Program-made: the position numbers and the translations under genes
Assembly: GCF_004335015.1 (NCBI RefSeq)
Contig: NZ_RQRU01000003.1
Location: forward strand, 248,001 to 312,000
DNA length: 64,000 nucleotides
DNA from: Psychrobacter pygoscelis
GTDB lineage: Bacteria; Pseudomonadota; Gammaproteobacteria; Pseudomonadales; Moraxellaceae
Direction: 5' to 3'
Shown here: in pieces, positions 18,617 to 26,786 of the stretch
How the letters are laid out: each line of letters starts with the position of its first letter
Position numbering within the stretch: position 1 is the first letter of the stretch
The notes under the pieces: model-generated
What the model was told of the DNA's origin: nothing
What the model saw: the letters and a program-made list of their open reading frames with translations, nothing else
The model's database searches: none

Positions 18617-19355
18617 AAGTAACGCCTAGCTTGTAATAAATTTAATCAATCAATACAACCGCTATTGCCAAGGTAGTTAGCAATCAGTGTATTACGAAGG
18701 GGTAACAAATAGTAACATATCAACCCAATGCCTAAGTCAACTTAATCTATGAATCTTAGAGCTTTGTATAAGACACCCTCGAAGATAGCTGTATAGTAAG
18801 TTCATTATAAAAACGCTACAGCGGTACTGAGATGAATTTTTCGCAGCCTCTGTCGGCATACCGCGGCAAGGCAGAAAAACTTATACCAGTTGCGCATCAT
18901 ACTACGATGACTCTATTTTATTTAGACTCGACTATAACTTTCAAAGCATACTTAGCGAAGATCGATAAGTTAGACATTAATCACTATTGTTCATGTAGGG
19001 GTTAATAATTTGCGACATTATACAAAGGTTTTATCTATAATACTTTGACTTAATCCCTAAGATTTATAGTATTGTAATAATCAGGCAAAACTTACTGAAA
19101 TATATGCAATTAACATTCCAATGTTCTTAGTACTGCTATCGTGACGTTACCGTAAAGCGGCTGCAATACTATGGTCAGCTATGGACAATTGGCACGTTAG
19201 GATATTTCAGTATTCGCAATACGCAATAATAGCCGACACAAACTGACCTTTAACACATTTATAAATGACGCTTGGTGTATTTCGCAGTAAACTAGCCGGC
19301 TGACTGTGACTGCCTTTTGTCTATTTTTTAACTTTCGCATAAGTGAGCGACTTGA
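18617..19355. other. Divergent intergenic region between NCS2 permease and tolQ
   Basis: No gene seen. It contains one copy of a dispersed repeat (18831-18936) and must hold the promoters of both flanking genes, although no clear promoter boxes stand out. Confidence 0.5.
18831..18936 (+). repeat. Dispersed intergenic repeat, copy 1
   Basis: About 105 bp that aligns along its whole length with 32321-32427 in the same orientation. Shared blocks include AATTTTT-GCAGC, TTATACCAG, CGCATC, ACGACTCTATTT-ATTTAGA and GACTAT. It lies about 420 bp upstream of tolQ. Confidence 0.7.
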
Positions 19356-20090
19356 ATGCCAGAATCGTTGAATATCCTTGAACTAATCACTGGGGCCAGC
19401 TTGTTGGTTCAAATAGTCATGGCGCTACTACTCCTAGCATCGCTGGTCTGTTGGGTGATTATCTTTCGTCTAAGCGCCAAGCTTGGATCTGCCAAAAGCT
19501 TTGACGAACAGTTTGAGTCGTGGTTTTGGTCCGGAGAGGATCTGGCTAAGCTCTACCAAGGCGTACAAAACTCCCCAGATAGGCAAGGTCTCGAGCAAGT
19601 CTTCTACGTTGGCTTTTCTGAGTATTTAAAAATGCACAAAAAACGCCAACCAAAATCCGATATTATCGATGGTGTTGAGCGTAAGCTTCGCGTCGGTCTA
19701 GGGCGTCAGCAGCAGCTATTAGAGTCAGGACTAGCGACGCTCGCCAGCGTTGGCTCTGTTGCCCCTTATGTAGGACTGTTCGGTACGGTCTGGGGTATTA
19801 TGAATGCCTTTTTGGGCTTATCACAGACCGAGCAAGCCAGTCTGGCTGCCGTCGCTCCTGGAATTGCTGAAGCTCTAATTGCCACGGCTATGGGGCTATT
19901 CGCCGCTATTCCTGCCGTGCTCGCCTATAATCACTTTACGGCTAAGGCTAACCGAATCTATGACTCGCGCGCCCTATTCTGTGATGAAATGACAGGTATG
20001 CTCCAGCGTGAGACTAGCGCTGCGCCAGCGACTGCTAACACCCCTACTGCCCAGACCCAGCAAGTTGATCCGCAAAGAGCTACCCTATGA
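19356..20090 (+). CDS. tolQ: Tol-Pal system proton channel subunit TolQ
   Basis: 244-residue MotA/TolQ/ExbB family inner-membrane protein that, with TolR, uses the proton gradient to energise TolA during outer-membrane constriction. Three membrane segments lie at about 12-36, 127-153 and 167-192. SVAPYVGLFGTVWGIMNAF and APGIAEALIATAMGLFAAIPAVLAYN are diagnostic. ExbB proteins are similar, but the following tolR, tolA and tolB genes settle the identity. Its stop codon overlaps the tolR start (ATGA). It is the first gene of the cluster; the usual ybgC is not upstream. Confidence 0.95.
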   Translation: MPESLNILELITGASLLVQIVMALLLLASLVCWVIIFRLSAKLGSAKSFDEQFESWFWSGEDLAKLYQGVQNSPDRQGLEQVFYVGFSEYLKMHKKRQPKSDIIDGVERKLRVGLGRQQQLLESGLATLASVGSVAPYVGLFGTVWGIMNAFLGLSQTEQASLAAVAPGIAEALIATAMGLFAAIPAVLAYNHFTAKANRIYDSRALFCDEMTGMLQRETSAAPATANTPTAQTQQVDPQRATL

Positions 20091-20548
20091 ATACCAGCCC
20101 CTATCGCCGCGAAAAAAGGGCGCTTAATGCTCAAATGAATGTCGTGCCTTATATCGATGTGATGCTGGTACTACTGGTCATTTTTATGGTGACAGCCCCC
20201 ATGCTCACCACTGGCGTAGACGTGGATCTACCCAAGGAGCAGACCAATACTTTAAGTACCAGTAACCAGCTGCCGGTTATTATCTCACTACGAGACAACG
20301 GTGAGATCTTTATTAGCTTTGAAAATAATATCGATCAGCCCGTCAGTGAGCCAGAGCTTATTGACACCTTATCTCGGCTACAGAGCCAAAGCCAAGCTAA
20401 TGGTCAACAGCCCGTCCAAGTGATGATTAATGCCGATCAAAACAACCAATATGGTGCAATTATGCAGCTGATGGCAAGCCTACAGCAAGCTGGCATCGAA
20501 AAAGTAGGTTTACTGACCGGTAGACCACTGCCTGAGCCTACATTATAG
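20087..20548 (+). CDS. tolR: Tol-Pal system protein TolR
   Basis: 153-residue ExbD/TolR family protein: a short cytoplasmic tail, one membrane helix (about 20-40) and a periplasmic domain that contacts peptidoglycan. Asp24 in VPYIDVMLVLLVIFMV corresponds to the proton-carrying Asp23 of E. coli TolR. The periplasmic part ends in GIEKVGLLTGRPL, usual for the family. It overlaps tolQ by four bases, so translation is coupled. It is followed by a 143-bp structured gap before tolA. Confidence 0.95.
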   Translation: MNTSPYRREKRALNAQMNVVPYIDVMLVLLVIFMVTAPMLTTGVDVDLPKEQTNTLSTSNQLPVIISLRDNGEIFISFENNIDQPVSEPELIDTLSRLQSQSQANGQQPVQVMINADQNNQYGAIMQLMASLQQAGIEKVGLLTGRPLPEPTL

Positions 20549-20565
20549 TTCGTACTTTTTAGAGT

Positions 20566-20622
20566 CCCTATTGGCCGTACGCTTATAGCCTGATGATCGA
20601 TAATCATCTCCAGGCCAATGGG
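20566..20622 (+). other. Structured element between tolR and tolA
   Basis: Nested dyads. The outer stem pairs CCC-T-ATTGGCC (20566-20576, one bulged T) with GGCCAATGGG (20613-20622). An inner stem pairs GATGAT with ATCATC around CGATA. No T run follows, so it is not a terminator; a control or processing element within the tol transcript is likely. Confidence 0.5.
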
Positions 20623-20691
20623 CGGCAGTTTCGTAAAACGATGACATGTCCTATACCGTGTCAATTTTAAACCGTGGAAGGTAGGCGTTAA

Positions 20692-21720
20692 ATGAAGCAA
20701 GCTCCCTCCGTCTTTGTCCCTACCCGCCCTGAAGGCGACGGTCTTACTGTGCCTGTGTTATTAAGTGTGCTAGCGCATGGGTTACTGATTGGTTTTGTCA
20801 TCTTTACTCATCAGACCCCTGAGCTTGAGACCGCAGCCAGTATTGAGACTACCATGGTATCACCCGAGCAGCTCGCCGAGATGCAAGCGCAGATACTAGC
20901 CAATAGAGCGGCATCTGGTGGCCAGTCTTCTGTATCTGCCAGTGAAGACGCTATCGTGATGCCATCCAGCCCTGATCAATCCTTTAATTCAAATGACTCA
21001 GGTAGCCTGAATGGTAGTCAAAGCTCGTCTGCAAACAGTGCAGCTACCACCAATCGACCTGCTATTTTTGAGCGCTCCGATAGCCCCGCCGACTCTCAAG
21101 TGGATGATGGTATATTACTTAGCCGTGAGCATCGGCTAAAAATCCAACAGGCGAATGCTGAGTACGAGCGCAAAATGGCCGCCTTAGCCGAACAAATTGA
21201 CGAAGCGATAGCAAATAAAGATAATGCCCTTCTCGATGAGGCGAGAGAGCGCGAGCGTATTAGGCAAGCTCGAGTAGATGAGTTAAAGAAAATCGAAAAA
21301 AGTGGCCCGATGATTAAGCGCCCAACCACAGATAGTAAAAACAGCACAAATAAAGGCGCTGCCTCTGACTCTATTAATATCGGTCTCTCAGACGGCACAC
21401 CCATAGCTGCCGGCAGCACAACAGGCAAGTCCAGTGCTAGCAGTGGTAGTCCGTCAAAATCCGTTGGTGAATACAAATCAGCCATTGCCAAAAAAATTCA
21501 GCGTAACCTTCAAGCGCCTATAGGCACTCAAGGAATCAAGGCCACTGTGAATCTTAGGCTAGATGCCAGTGGTAATGTATTGTCCGCTAATGCCAGTGGA
21601 TCTAACCCCGAGGTCAATAGTGCAGCAGAGCAAGCAGCGCTAAATGCTAGTCCCCTACCCATCGACTTTGACAATCCTGATGCTTACGCCAATCTAAGAA
21701 TAAATGTCGTCGTTGAATAA
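20692..21720 (+). CDS. tolA: Tol-Pal system protein TolA
   Basis: 342-residue TolA: a TonB-like bridge anchored in the inner membrane that reaches Pal/TolB. A membrane helix at about 22-40 follows a short cytoplasmic tail. Next come a serine/asparagine-rich stretch (about 75-125), a charged helix (about 140-205, with SREHRLKIQQANAEYERK and DEARERERIRQARVDELKK) and a glycine/serine linker. The C-terminal domain III (about 255-342) is marked by GEYKSAIAKKIQRNLQAP and ATVNLRLDASGNVL. The helical domain II is shorter than in E. coli (421 residues). It starts 143 bp after tolR; the ribosome site before the ATG is weak. Confidence 0.9.
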   Translation: MKQAPSVFVPTRPEGDGLTVPVLLSVLAHGLLIGFVIFTHQTPELETAASIETTMVSPEQLAEMQAQILANRAASGGQSSVSASEDAIVMPSSPDQSFNSNDSGSLNGSQSSSANSAATTNRPAIFERSDSPADSQVDDGILLSREHRLKIQQANAEYERKMAALAEQIDEAIANKDNALLDEARERERIRQARVDELKKIEKSGPMIKRPTTDSKNSTNKGAASDSINIGLSDGTPIAAGSTTGKSSASSGSPSKSVGEYKSAIAKKIQRNLQAPIGTQGIKATVNLRLDASGNVLSANASGSNPEVNSAAEQAALNASPLPIDFDNPDAYANLRINVVVE

Positions 21721-21943
21721 AATCGTGTTAGATTAACGATAAAATAAAAAAGTATAGCCACAAATTCAGTCGATAAAATATAATCAGCACTATTAAAGCT
21801 ATTCCTAGTCACTGCCCTTTGCCTGATATATTGCTTGATATACTTAGAACGCGCTTAACAAGCTTACAGACATTTAACTCAAATAGCAGCAGCTTACTCA
21901 ATAAAACCCACTCACATTCTATAACGCTTTAGGTTATCCATTT

Positions 21944-23251
21944 ATGAGACTACTAAATTTTAGCACTATTAATAAGACGTCACGTTTATTCATTACCGCT
22001 CCCTTACTGCTGACCTCAATGTCAGCTTTAGCTGCTGACCCGTTAGAGATTGATGTATCCGTTATCGCGCCCAGACAGCTTAATCAAGTGGCGATTGTGC
22101 CTTTTGCTGGTGACAATGTCATCTCACCGGTGGTACTCAATGATTTGAGTAAAACTGAGCTTCGAGCCACCAGTCAGAATCTGCCCCAACAGCCGCATAG
22201 TAGTAGCGAGCTGGCAGGAACGCTGCCTATCTGGCAACAGACTGGCATCCCTTATCTTGTCGTCGGTAGTACCCGCTCTAATAAGGGTCAGGTCATCACT
22301 GACTATGAAGTGATAGACCTTAAGTCTGGGAGAATTATTGGTGGTAAGCAAAGCTTGAGCGCTAACAATGATCGTAGCAGCTTGCGTTTTGCTGGTCACG
22401 TCATTGCCAATAAGATTCAAGAGCTGATTACTGGTGTTCCTGGTGACTTCACAGGAAGAATTGCCTACATTGAAGAGACAGGAAGCGACAAAGACAAAAC
22501 CTCCACCCTTAAGGTTATCGATGCCGATGGTGAGAATCCTGCAACCCTCTATGGTCCAGTCAAAGGTTCCATCTTTTCACCCGCTTGGTCACCCGATGCT
22601 CGGCAGATTGCTTTTGCCGTACAGCGCCCCAAAGGCTATCCTGTCATCTATATTCAAAATGCCAGTGGCGGTAGTCCGCGCTTAGTCACTCCTTATCCAG
22701 GTAGCAACTTAAACCCTAGCTTCTCTCCTGATGGCGGCAGTTTGATTTTCTCAAGTAGCTTTGAGGGCAATGCTGATATCTACCGAATCAATCTGGCCAG
22801 TGGTGGAATACAAAAACTTATTGGTACTCCTTATAATGATGTGCAGCCAAGCTATGCACCTGATGGTAGCTCATTCTTATATGTGTCTGATCCAGGCGGC
22901 GAAAACCGACCACAAATTTACCGTTATAACTTTGCTACAGGCAAGTCTAGTCTAGTATCGCGCAGCGGTTACGCGACCAGTCCGCAATATAACAAAGACG
23001 GCAGTCAGATTGCCTTCTTAAGTGGTCGCTCCGCTGCCATCATGAACTCTGCTGGCGCAGTCGTAACCAACCTTGGCAACACGGGTATTGATGAAGCTCC
23101 TAGCTTCTCACCGAATGGCAAACGTGTCGTCTACGCCTCTAAACAAGGTGGCAAAGGGATATTAACCATCAAGTCTTTGACTGGTGGTGAGGCGTTTGGT
23201 AAGTCCTCGGACGGCACTATTCGCTCGCCCACTTGGTCGCCTAACCCATAA
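21944..23251 (+). CDS. tolB: Tol-Pal system periplasmic protein TolB
   Basis: 435-residue periplasmic beta-propeller protein that links TolA and Pal. A signal peptide ends near residue 30 (SMSALA-ADPLEIDV). The N-terminal domain to about 165 holds QVAIVPFAGD and TGIPYLVVGS. The six-blade propeller follows, with repeated FSPxWSPDxxxIAF units such as SPAWSPDARQIAFA, NPSFSPDGGSLIFSS and APSFSPNGKRVVYAS. The protein ends GTIRSPTWSPNP. It follows tolA after 223 bp and has a hairpin after its stop codon. Pal is not the next gene, which is unusual. Confidence 0.96.
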   Translation: MRLLNFSTINKTSRLFITAPLLLTSMSALAADPLEIDVSVIAPRQLNQVAIVPFAGDNVISPVVLNDLSKTELRATSQNLPQQPHSSSELAGTLPIWQQTGIPYLVVGSTRSNKGQVITDYEVIDLKSGRIIGGKQSLSANNDRSSLRFAGHVIANKIQELITGVPGDFTGRIAYIEETGSDKDKTSTLKVIDADGENPATLYGPVKGSIFSPAWSPDARQIAFAVQRPKGYPVIYIQNASGGSPRLVTPYPGSNLNPSFSPDGGSLIFSSSFEGNADIYRINLASGGIQKLIGTPYNDVQPSYAPDGSSFLYVSDPGGENRPQIYRYNFATGKSSLVSRSGYATSPQYNKDGSQIAFLSGRSAAIMNSAGAVVTNLGNTGIDEAPSFSPNGKRVVYASKQGGKGILTIKSLTGGEAFGKSSDGTIRSPTWSPNP

Positions 23252-23275
23252 TGAATCCCGTACTATGACTAAGAG

Positions 23276-23305
23276 TAAGCGCCTAACTTTAGGCGCTTAT
23301 TCTTG
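23276..23305 (+). terminator. Terminator after tolB
   Basis: Perfect 11-bp repeat TAAGCGCCTAA / TTAGGCGCTTA, which will fold with a small loop, followed by TTCTTG. The T run is weak, so termination may be partial. Confidence 0.55.
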
Positions 23306-23510
23306 CGTCCGCTTTTCGGTAAGATTGATCAGTATATTTAAGTAAGTAAAGTAAATTTACTTTAATTTAGTTGGGTTTTTAAGCATAATTGCACTCAAAC
23401 TAAGCTAAGATTAACTTGGTTAAGCTTATGCAATCAGCAAAATCTTACTGTGAACTGATTTGTACAAATTAGTTGCTAACAATCACTCTATTTAGGGTTT
23501 AATCTTTATT

Positions 23511-24482
23511 ATGTTGTCAAAAAAACTACCATCGCTTTTGCTTTTGGCCTTGTTAACTGGCTGCGCCACTAACAGCGCCGTTCAGCTCAAGCCTGCTCCT
23601 GAACATACTATCGCCAACGCTACCATTAGCACACAAGCAACTGAGCAGATCTTATCCACGCTAGCCAGTGATGACATGCAAGGTCGTCAAGATGGCACGC
23701 CCGGCGGTGAAAAGGCCGCCAGCTTCATTGAAAGTCATTTTCAAGCCGCAGGTCTTTCTACTCTTACTGGTATCGATGGCTACCGCCAAGTTTATAGCTA
23801 TGATGAGCAGCCCATAAGTAATATTGTTGGCGTTATTAAGGGCAAAAGCCGACCTGATGAATTTGTCGTTTTTGGTGCGCATTACGATCATTTAGGCATG
23901 ACAGATCAAGGTGTTGACCGCATCTTTAATGGTGCTAATGATGATGCCTCTGGCGTTACAGCATTAATTCAGTTGGCGCAGTATTATAAGCAGCTGGGCA
24001 ATAATGAGCGCAGCATTATCTTCGTTGCTTTCTCAGGTGAGGAAGCCGGTGGCTTTGGCTCTAAAGCATTTAGCACGCTAATCGACCCTGACAAAGTAGT
24101 GGCCATGTTTAACATTGAGATGATTGGCACACCAAGTAAATGGGGGCGTAACTCCGCTTATATTACTGGCTTTGATAAATCTGACTTTGGCACTATCTTG
24201 CAGCGCAACTTAAAAGGATCTAACTTCCACTTCTACCCTGATCCTTATCCAGCTCAGGACTTATTCTATCGCTCTGATAATGCCACTTTGGCCGCTCAAG
24301 GCGTGCCTGCCCATACTATCTCTACTTCCAAAATGGACAATGAGCCGTATTATCATACCGTCGATGATGAGATTGAGACCTTAGATATCCCTAACACTAC
24401 TGCCATTATCAAAGCGATCGCCGTTAGTGCGACCAGCATCATCAATGGGCAGAGTACACCGACCAGAATTACAGAAAAATAA
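23511..24482 (+). CDS. M28-family zinc peptidase lipoprotein
   Basis: 323-residue predicted lipoprotein: signal peptide and lipobox LTGC with Cys18. The peptidase family M28 (aminopeptidase Y/PSMA-like) domain has its metal and catalytic residues in order: FGAHYDHLG (His124, Asp126), NGANDDASG (Asp144), SGEEAGGFG (Glu177, Glu178), NIEMIG (Glu203) and PYYHTVDDE (His282). It should be a co-catalytic di-zinc exopeptidase tethered in the periplasm or outer membrane. It occupies the place after tolB where pal is found in most proteobacteria. A separate transcript is likely, because a hairpin follows tolB and a strong terminator follows this gene. Confidence 0.9.
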   Translation: MLSKKLPSLLLLALLTGCATNSAVQLKPAPEHTIANATISTQATEQILSTLASDDMQGRQDGTPGGEKAASFIESHFQAAGLSTLTGIDGYRQVYSYDEQPISNIVGVIKGKSRPDEFVVFGAHYDHLGMTDQGVDRIFNGANDDASGVTALIQLAQYYKQLGNNERSIIFVAFSGEEAGGFGSKAFSTLIDPDKVVAMFNIEMIGTPSKWGRNSAYITGFDKSDFGTILQRNLKGSNFHFYPDPYPAQDLFYRSDNATLAAQGVPAHTISTSKMDNEPYYHTVDDEIETLDIPNTTAIIKAIAVSATSIINGQSTPTRITEK

Positions 24483-24592
24483 ACTCCTATCTGTTGATTA
24501 GATTAGCCGCTTTATAATCCATCTTTTCTGATACATACGTATCAATTAAGGGTACTTAGCGGTTAATGAAGAGCTAAAAAATAGCTAAAAGC

Positions 24593-24622
24593 AAAAAAGC
24601 GCTTGTAATTAAGCGCTTTTTG
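24593..24622 (+). terminator. Terminator of the M28 peptidase gene
   Basis: Perfect 11-bp stem AAAAAGCGCTT / AAGCGCTTTTT with a six-base loop and a closing T run, 110 bp after the stop codon. Confidence 0.85.
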
Positions 24623-24734
24623 ATTAGGGTCACTTAGGACTTAACCACAGCTGTAGTGCTGACTGGGCATAATCTAAAAGCCATCTAATAAAAATGATAG
24701 TATCAAATCATTAATTTACGAGTTGAGGCAAGCC

Positions 24735-24884
24735 ATGCGACCTGATTTATTCGCACCTATATTGATTCTGTATGCAGCGTGTAACCTAACGGGCTGCCAA
24801 GTTATTCAAACTTTTGACCACCCTATTCCCGTTACTACTGATTATAACCATAATCCAGAAGCGACTATAGCCAGTCAAAAATAA
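24735..24884 (+). CDS. Very small predicted lipoprotein (49 residues)
   Basis: A short open frame with ATG at 24735 and TAA at 24882. It has a good ribosome site (GAGG six bases before the ATG). The N-terminus MRPDLFAPILILYAA is hydrophobic and leads to NLTGC, a classical lipobox with Cys21. The mature part would be only 29 residues: QVIQTFDHP then a polar, threonine/asparagine-rich tail. It lies between the terminator at 24622 and the convergent flavodoxin-like gene, so it would be its own transcript. It resembles other tiny envelope lipoproteins in layout, but I do not recognise a family. The N-terminus has only one basic residue, so export is less certain. Confidence 0.55.
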   Translation: MRPDLFAPILILYAACNLTGCQVIQTFDHPIPVTTDYNHNPEATIASQK

Positions 24885-25059
24885 AAGTGATAACAATACG
24901 CTCAGCACAATACTGTCTCAACTTTTCTAACTTGTTGCTAGCATACTTGCAAAGGCTGTCAAAGGCTTCAAGATTCATCTTAGCAATCTTGCATTCTTTT
25001 TAGACTGCACTCACTATATGACGACACCTTAGTACTTATCACCAAGACTACCCGTCGAG

Positions 25060-25647
25060 CTAATGCTTTAGCACCGTATCAGCCAAATACTCACCAAACC
25101 AAATAGCAGTCTCTATATCGCCTTGGCAAGGCGTCTCTTCCGGCGGTGCATCTAAGGATTGGGTCATCAGGCCTAAGAACCCAGAAAGCCGATTAAGGTC
25201 GGTATCTGAATGGCCTGTCGGCATAAGTGGCAATCCTGTCCAATACATACCATGCTGCATAGCAAATAGACAAATCTGCTGCAATACTGCAAGCTTATCA
25301 CCACTTAGCCCACCTGAGTTGGCAAAGCCAGCCGCCCACTTTCCCTCCCACTTACGATGGTACCAACGCTGGGAAGTCTCATCCATAAAGGCTTTAAACT
25401 CAGCAGTAACACTGCCCATATAAACGGCGCTGCCTAACACAATCATATCGGCAGCATCTACAAAATCCCAGTCTACTTCATGAATATCGATGGCTCTGAC
25501 ATTCGTCTCGCCTAATACTTTTTGTGCCCCTTTAGCAATAGCTAAGGCCACATGTCTGGTGTGACCGTAGTTACTGTGGTAAATAATGGCGATAGTTGGG
25601 TCGCTTGGCTTATCAGTCATTCGGTTGTCGTCTCTTATTTGCATCAT
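25060..25647 (-). CDS. Flavodoxin/NADPH-quinone-reductase-like flavoprotein
   Basis: 195-residue flavodoxin-fold protein of the WrbA/FMN-reductase type. The FMN phosphate loop is IYHSNYGHTRHVA (starting near residue 22), followed by MIVLGSAVYMGSVTAEFKAFMDET and KWAAGFANSGGLSGDK, which contact the isoalloxazine ring in relatives. It probably reduces quinones or another acceptor using NAD(P)H. The start is uncertain: the ATG at 25647 has no clear ribosome site, and the ATG at 25620 (MTDKPSDPTIAIIYHS) gives a more usual family N-terminus. It is followed on the other side by pgeF 59 bp upstream, possibly in one operon. Confidence 0.85.
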   Translation of the reverse strand: MMQIRDDNRMTDKPSDPTIAIIYHSNYGHTRHVALAIAKGAQKVLGETNVRAIDIHEVDWDFVDAADMIVLGSAVYMGSVTAEFKAFMDETSQRWYHRKWEGKWAAGFANSGGLSGDKLAVLQQICLFAMQHGMYWTGLPLMPTGHSDTDLNRLSGFLGLMTQSLDAPPEETPCQGDIETAIWFGEYLADTVLKH

Positions 25648-25706
25648 AAAACAATTAATTGGAACAGGGCCAATTAACTAAAAGATAAGATTAAAATACA
25701 GTTTGA

Positions 25707-26669
25707 TTATAGTCGCAGGATGACTAAGGCCATCCTCCCTGTGGCTGGTCGGTGCTCGTGAGTCTGCCGACGATAAGAATAAAATAATGGCTCAGTATAA
25801 CTACAGGGAATCTTATTATCGCTCGCCACTTGGATACCTTGCGCCGCTAGCTGCATACTGGCAAGCTTGGGTAGATTCACCCAATATTTATCTGCCTGAT
25901 GACTATTATCAGCTACTTCTTGATCTGAGGTGCTATTTTGAGAGGGGCTTGGGCAACTGATTAGCGCCTTTAATACTTGAGGCGCTATATCCGCTAATAA
26001 GTGATGATGCTCGCAGCCAGCAATAAGCTTATCGACGACCTCAGAGCCGACTTCATAATTCTCCTGACTAATACAAGCGCCAATCCACGCCATAATTTCG
26101 GCAGATTTATCAAAGCTGTCAGCAGTCACTTTGATAATACCATTAGCCAGCCCTTGCCAGCCTGCATGGATCGCAGCAATTTGCTTTGATTTAGGCTGAT
26201 ACAAGACAATGGGTACGCAGTCTGCCGTCATAATGGACAAGCCACATTGCGCGGCGCTACTGACCATAGCATCAGCGCTTGAAGCTTGCATACTCAGACT
26301 TTGGGAATCAACATGTAGCACTGTATTGCCATGCACTTGATTTAGCCAGTGCAATCGAGTTATAGATGGCCGGTTATGTTGCTTGAGATAAGCATTAATA
26401 GCCGCCAGTAATTGGCCACGATGACCGTGCACTTGCGCGGCATCATCACCGACATGCAGTCCAAGGTTAAATGCCCCAAAGCTGGCTCGCAAGGCTTGTT
26501 GACTCATTAGCGGCGTCAAAGTATCTGCCGCTGTCAGGCTATCTTTTAAATCCGATTGTAACTCAATAGCAGCATGGGTCTGTAATATCAGTACATCGTC
26601 CCATTGCGCCTTTATATACGCAATATCTTGAAGCCGCGGCGACGTAGCAAGTGATTGCAACTCAATCAT
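25707..26669 (-). CDS. pgeF: Laccase-domain protein PgeF/YfiH (peptidoglycan editing factor family)
   Basis: 320-residue multicopper-like YfiH protein; relatives hydrolyse misincorporated UDP-MurNAc-L-Ser or show purine nucleoside phosphorylase/laccase activity. The zinc ligands are visible: His113 in QVHGNTV, Cys151 in TADCVPI and His168 in HAGWQGL. The ATG at 26669 (GAAGGG nine bases upstream) is preferred to a GTG nine codons earlier. Residues about 205-250 contain an extra serine/glutamine/asparagine-rich stretch (SPSQNSTSDQEVADNSHQ) not present in E. coli YfiH (243 residues). It lies directly after rluD, as in E. coli (rluD-yfiH), with bamD divergent. Confidence 0.92.
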   Translation of the reverse strand: MIELQSLATSPRLQDIAYIKAQWDDVLILQTHAAIELQSDLKDSLTAADTLTPLMSQQALRASFGAFNLGLHVGDDAAQVHGHRGQLLAAINAYLKQHNRPSITRLHWLNQVHGNTVLHVDSQSLSMQASSADAMVSSAAQCGLSIMTADCVPIVLYQPKSKQIAAIHAGWQGLANGIIKVTADSFDKSAEIMAWIGACISQENYEVGSEVVDKLIAGCEHHHLLADIAPQVLKALISCPSPSQNSTSDQEVADNSHQADKYWVNLPKLASMQLAAQGIQVASDNKIPCSYTEPLFYSYRRQTHEHRPATGRMALVILRL

Positions 26670-26786
26670 CCCAATTAACCCTTCTTTTATAACCACACCT
26701 TGTTAACAATATCTTTATCACTAACACCTTTTTAACGACACTTTTAATAAGCATTTTTTTAACAATTTGTGGACGTTATAGAACAG

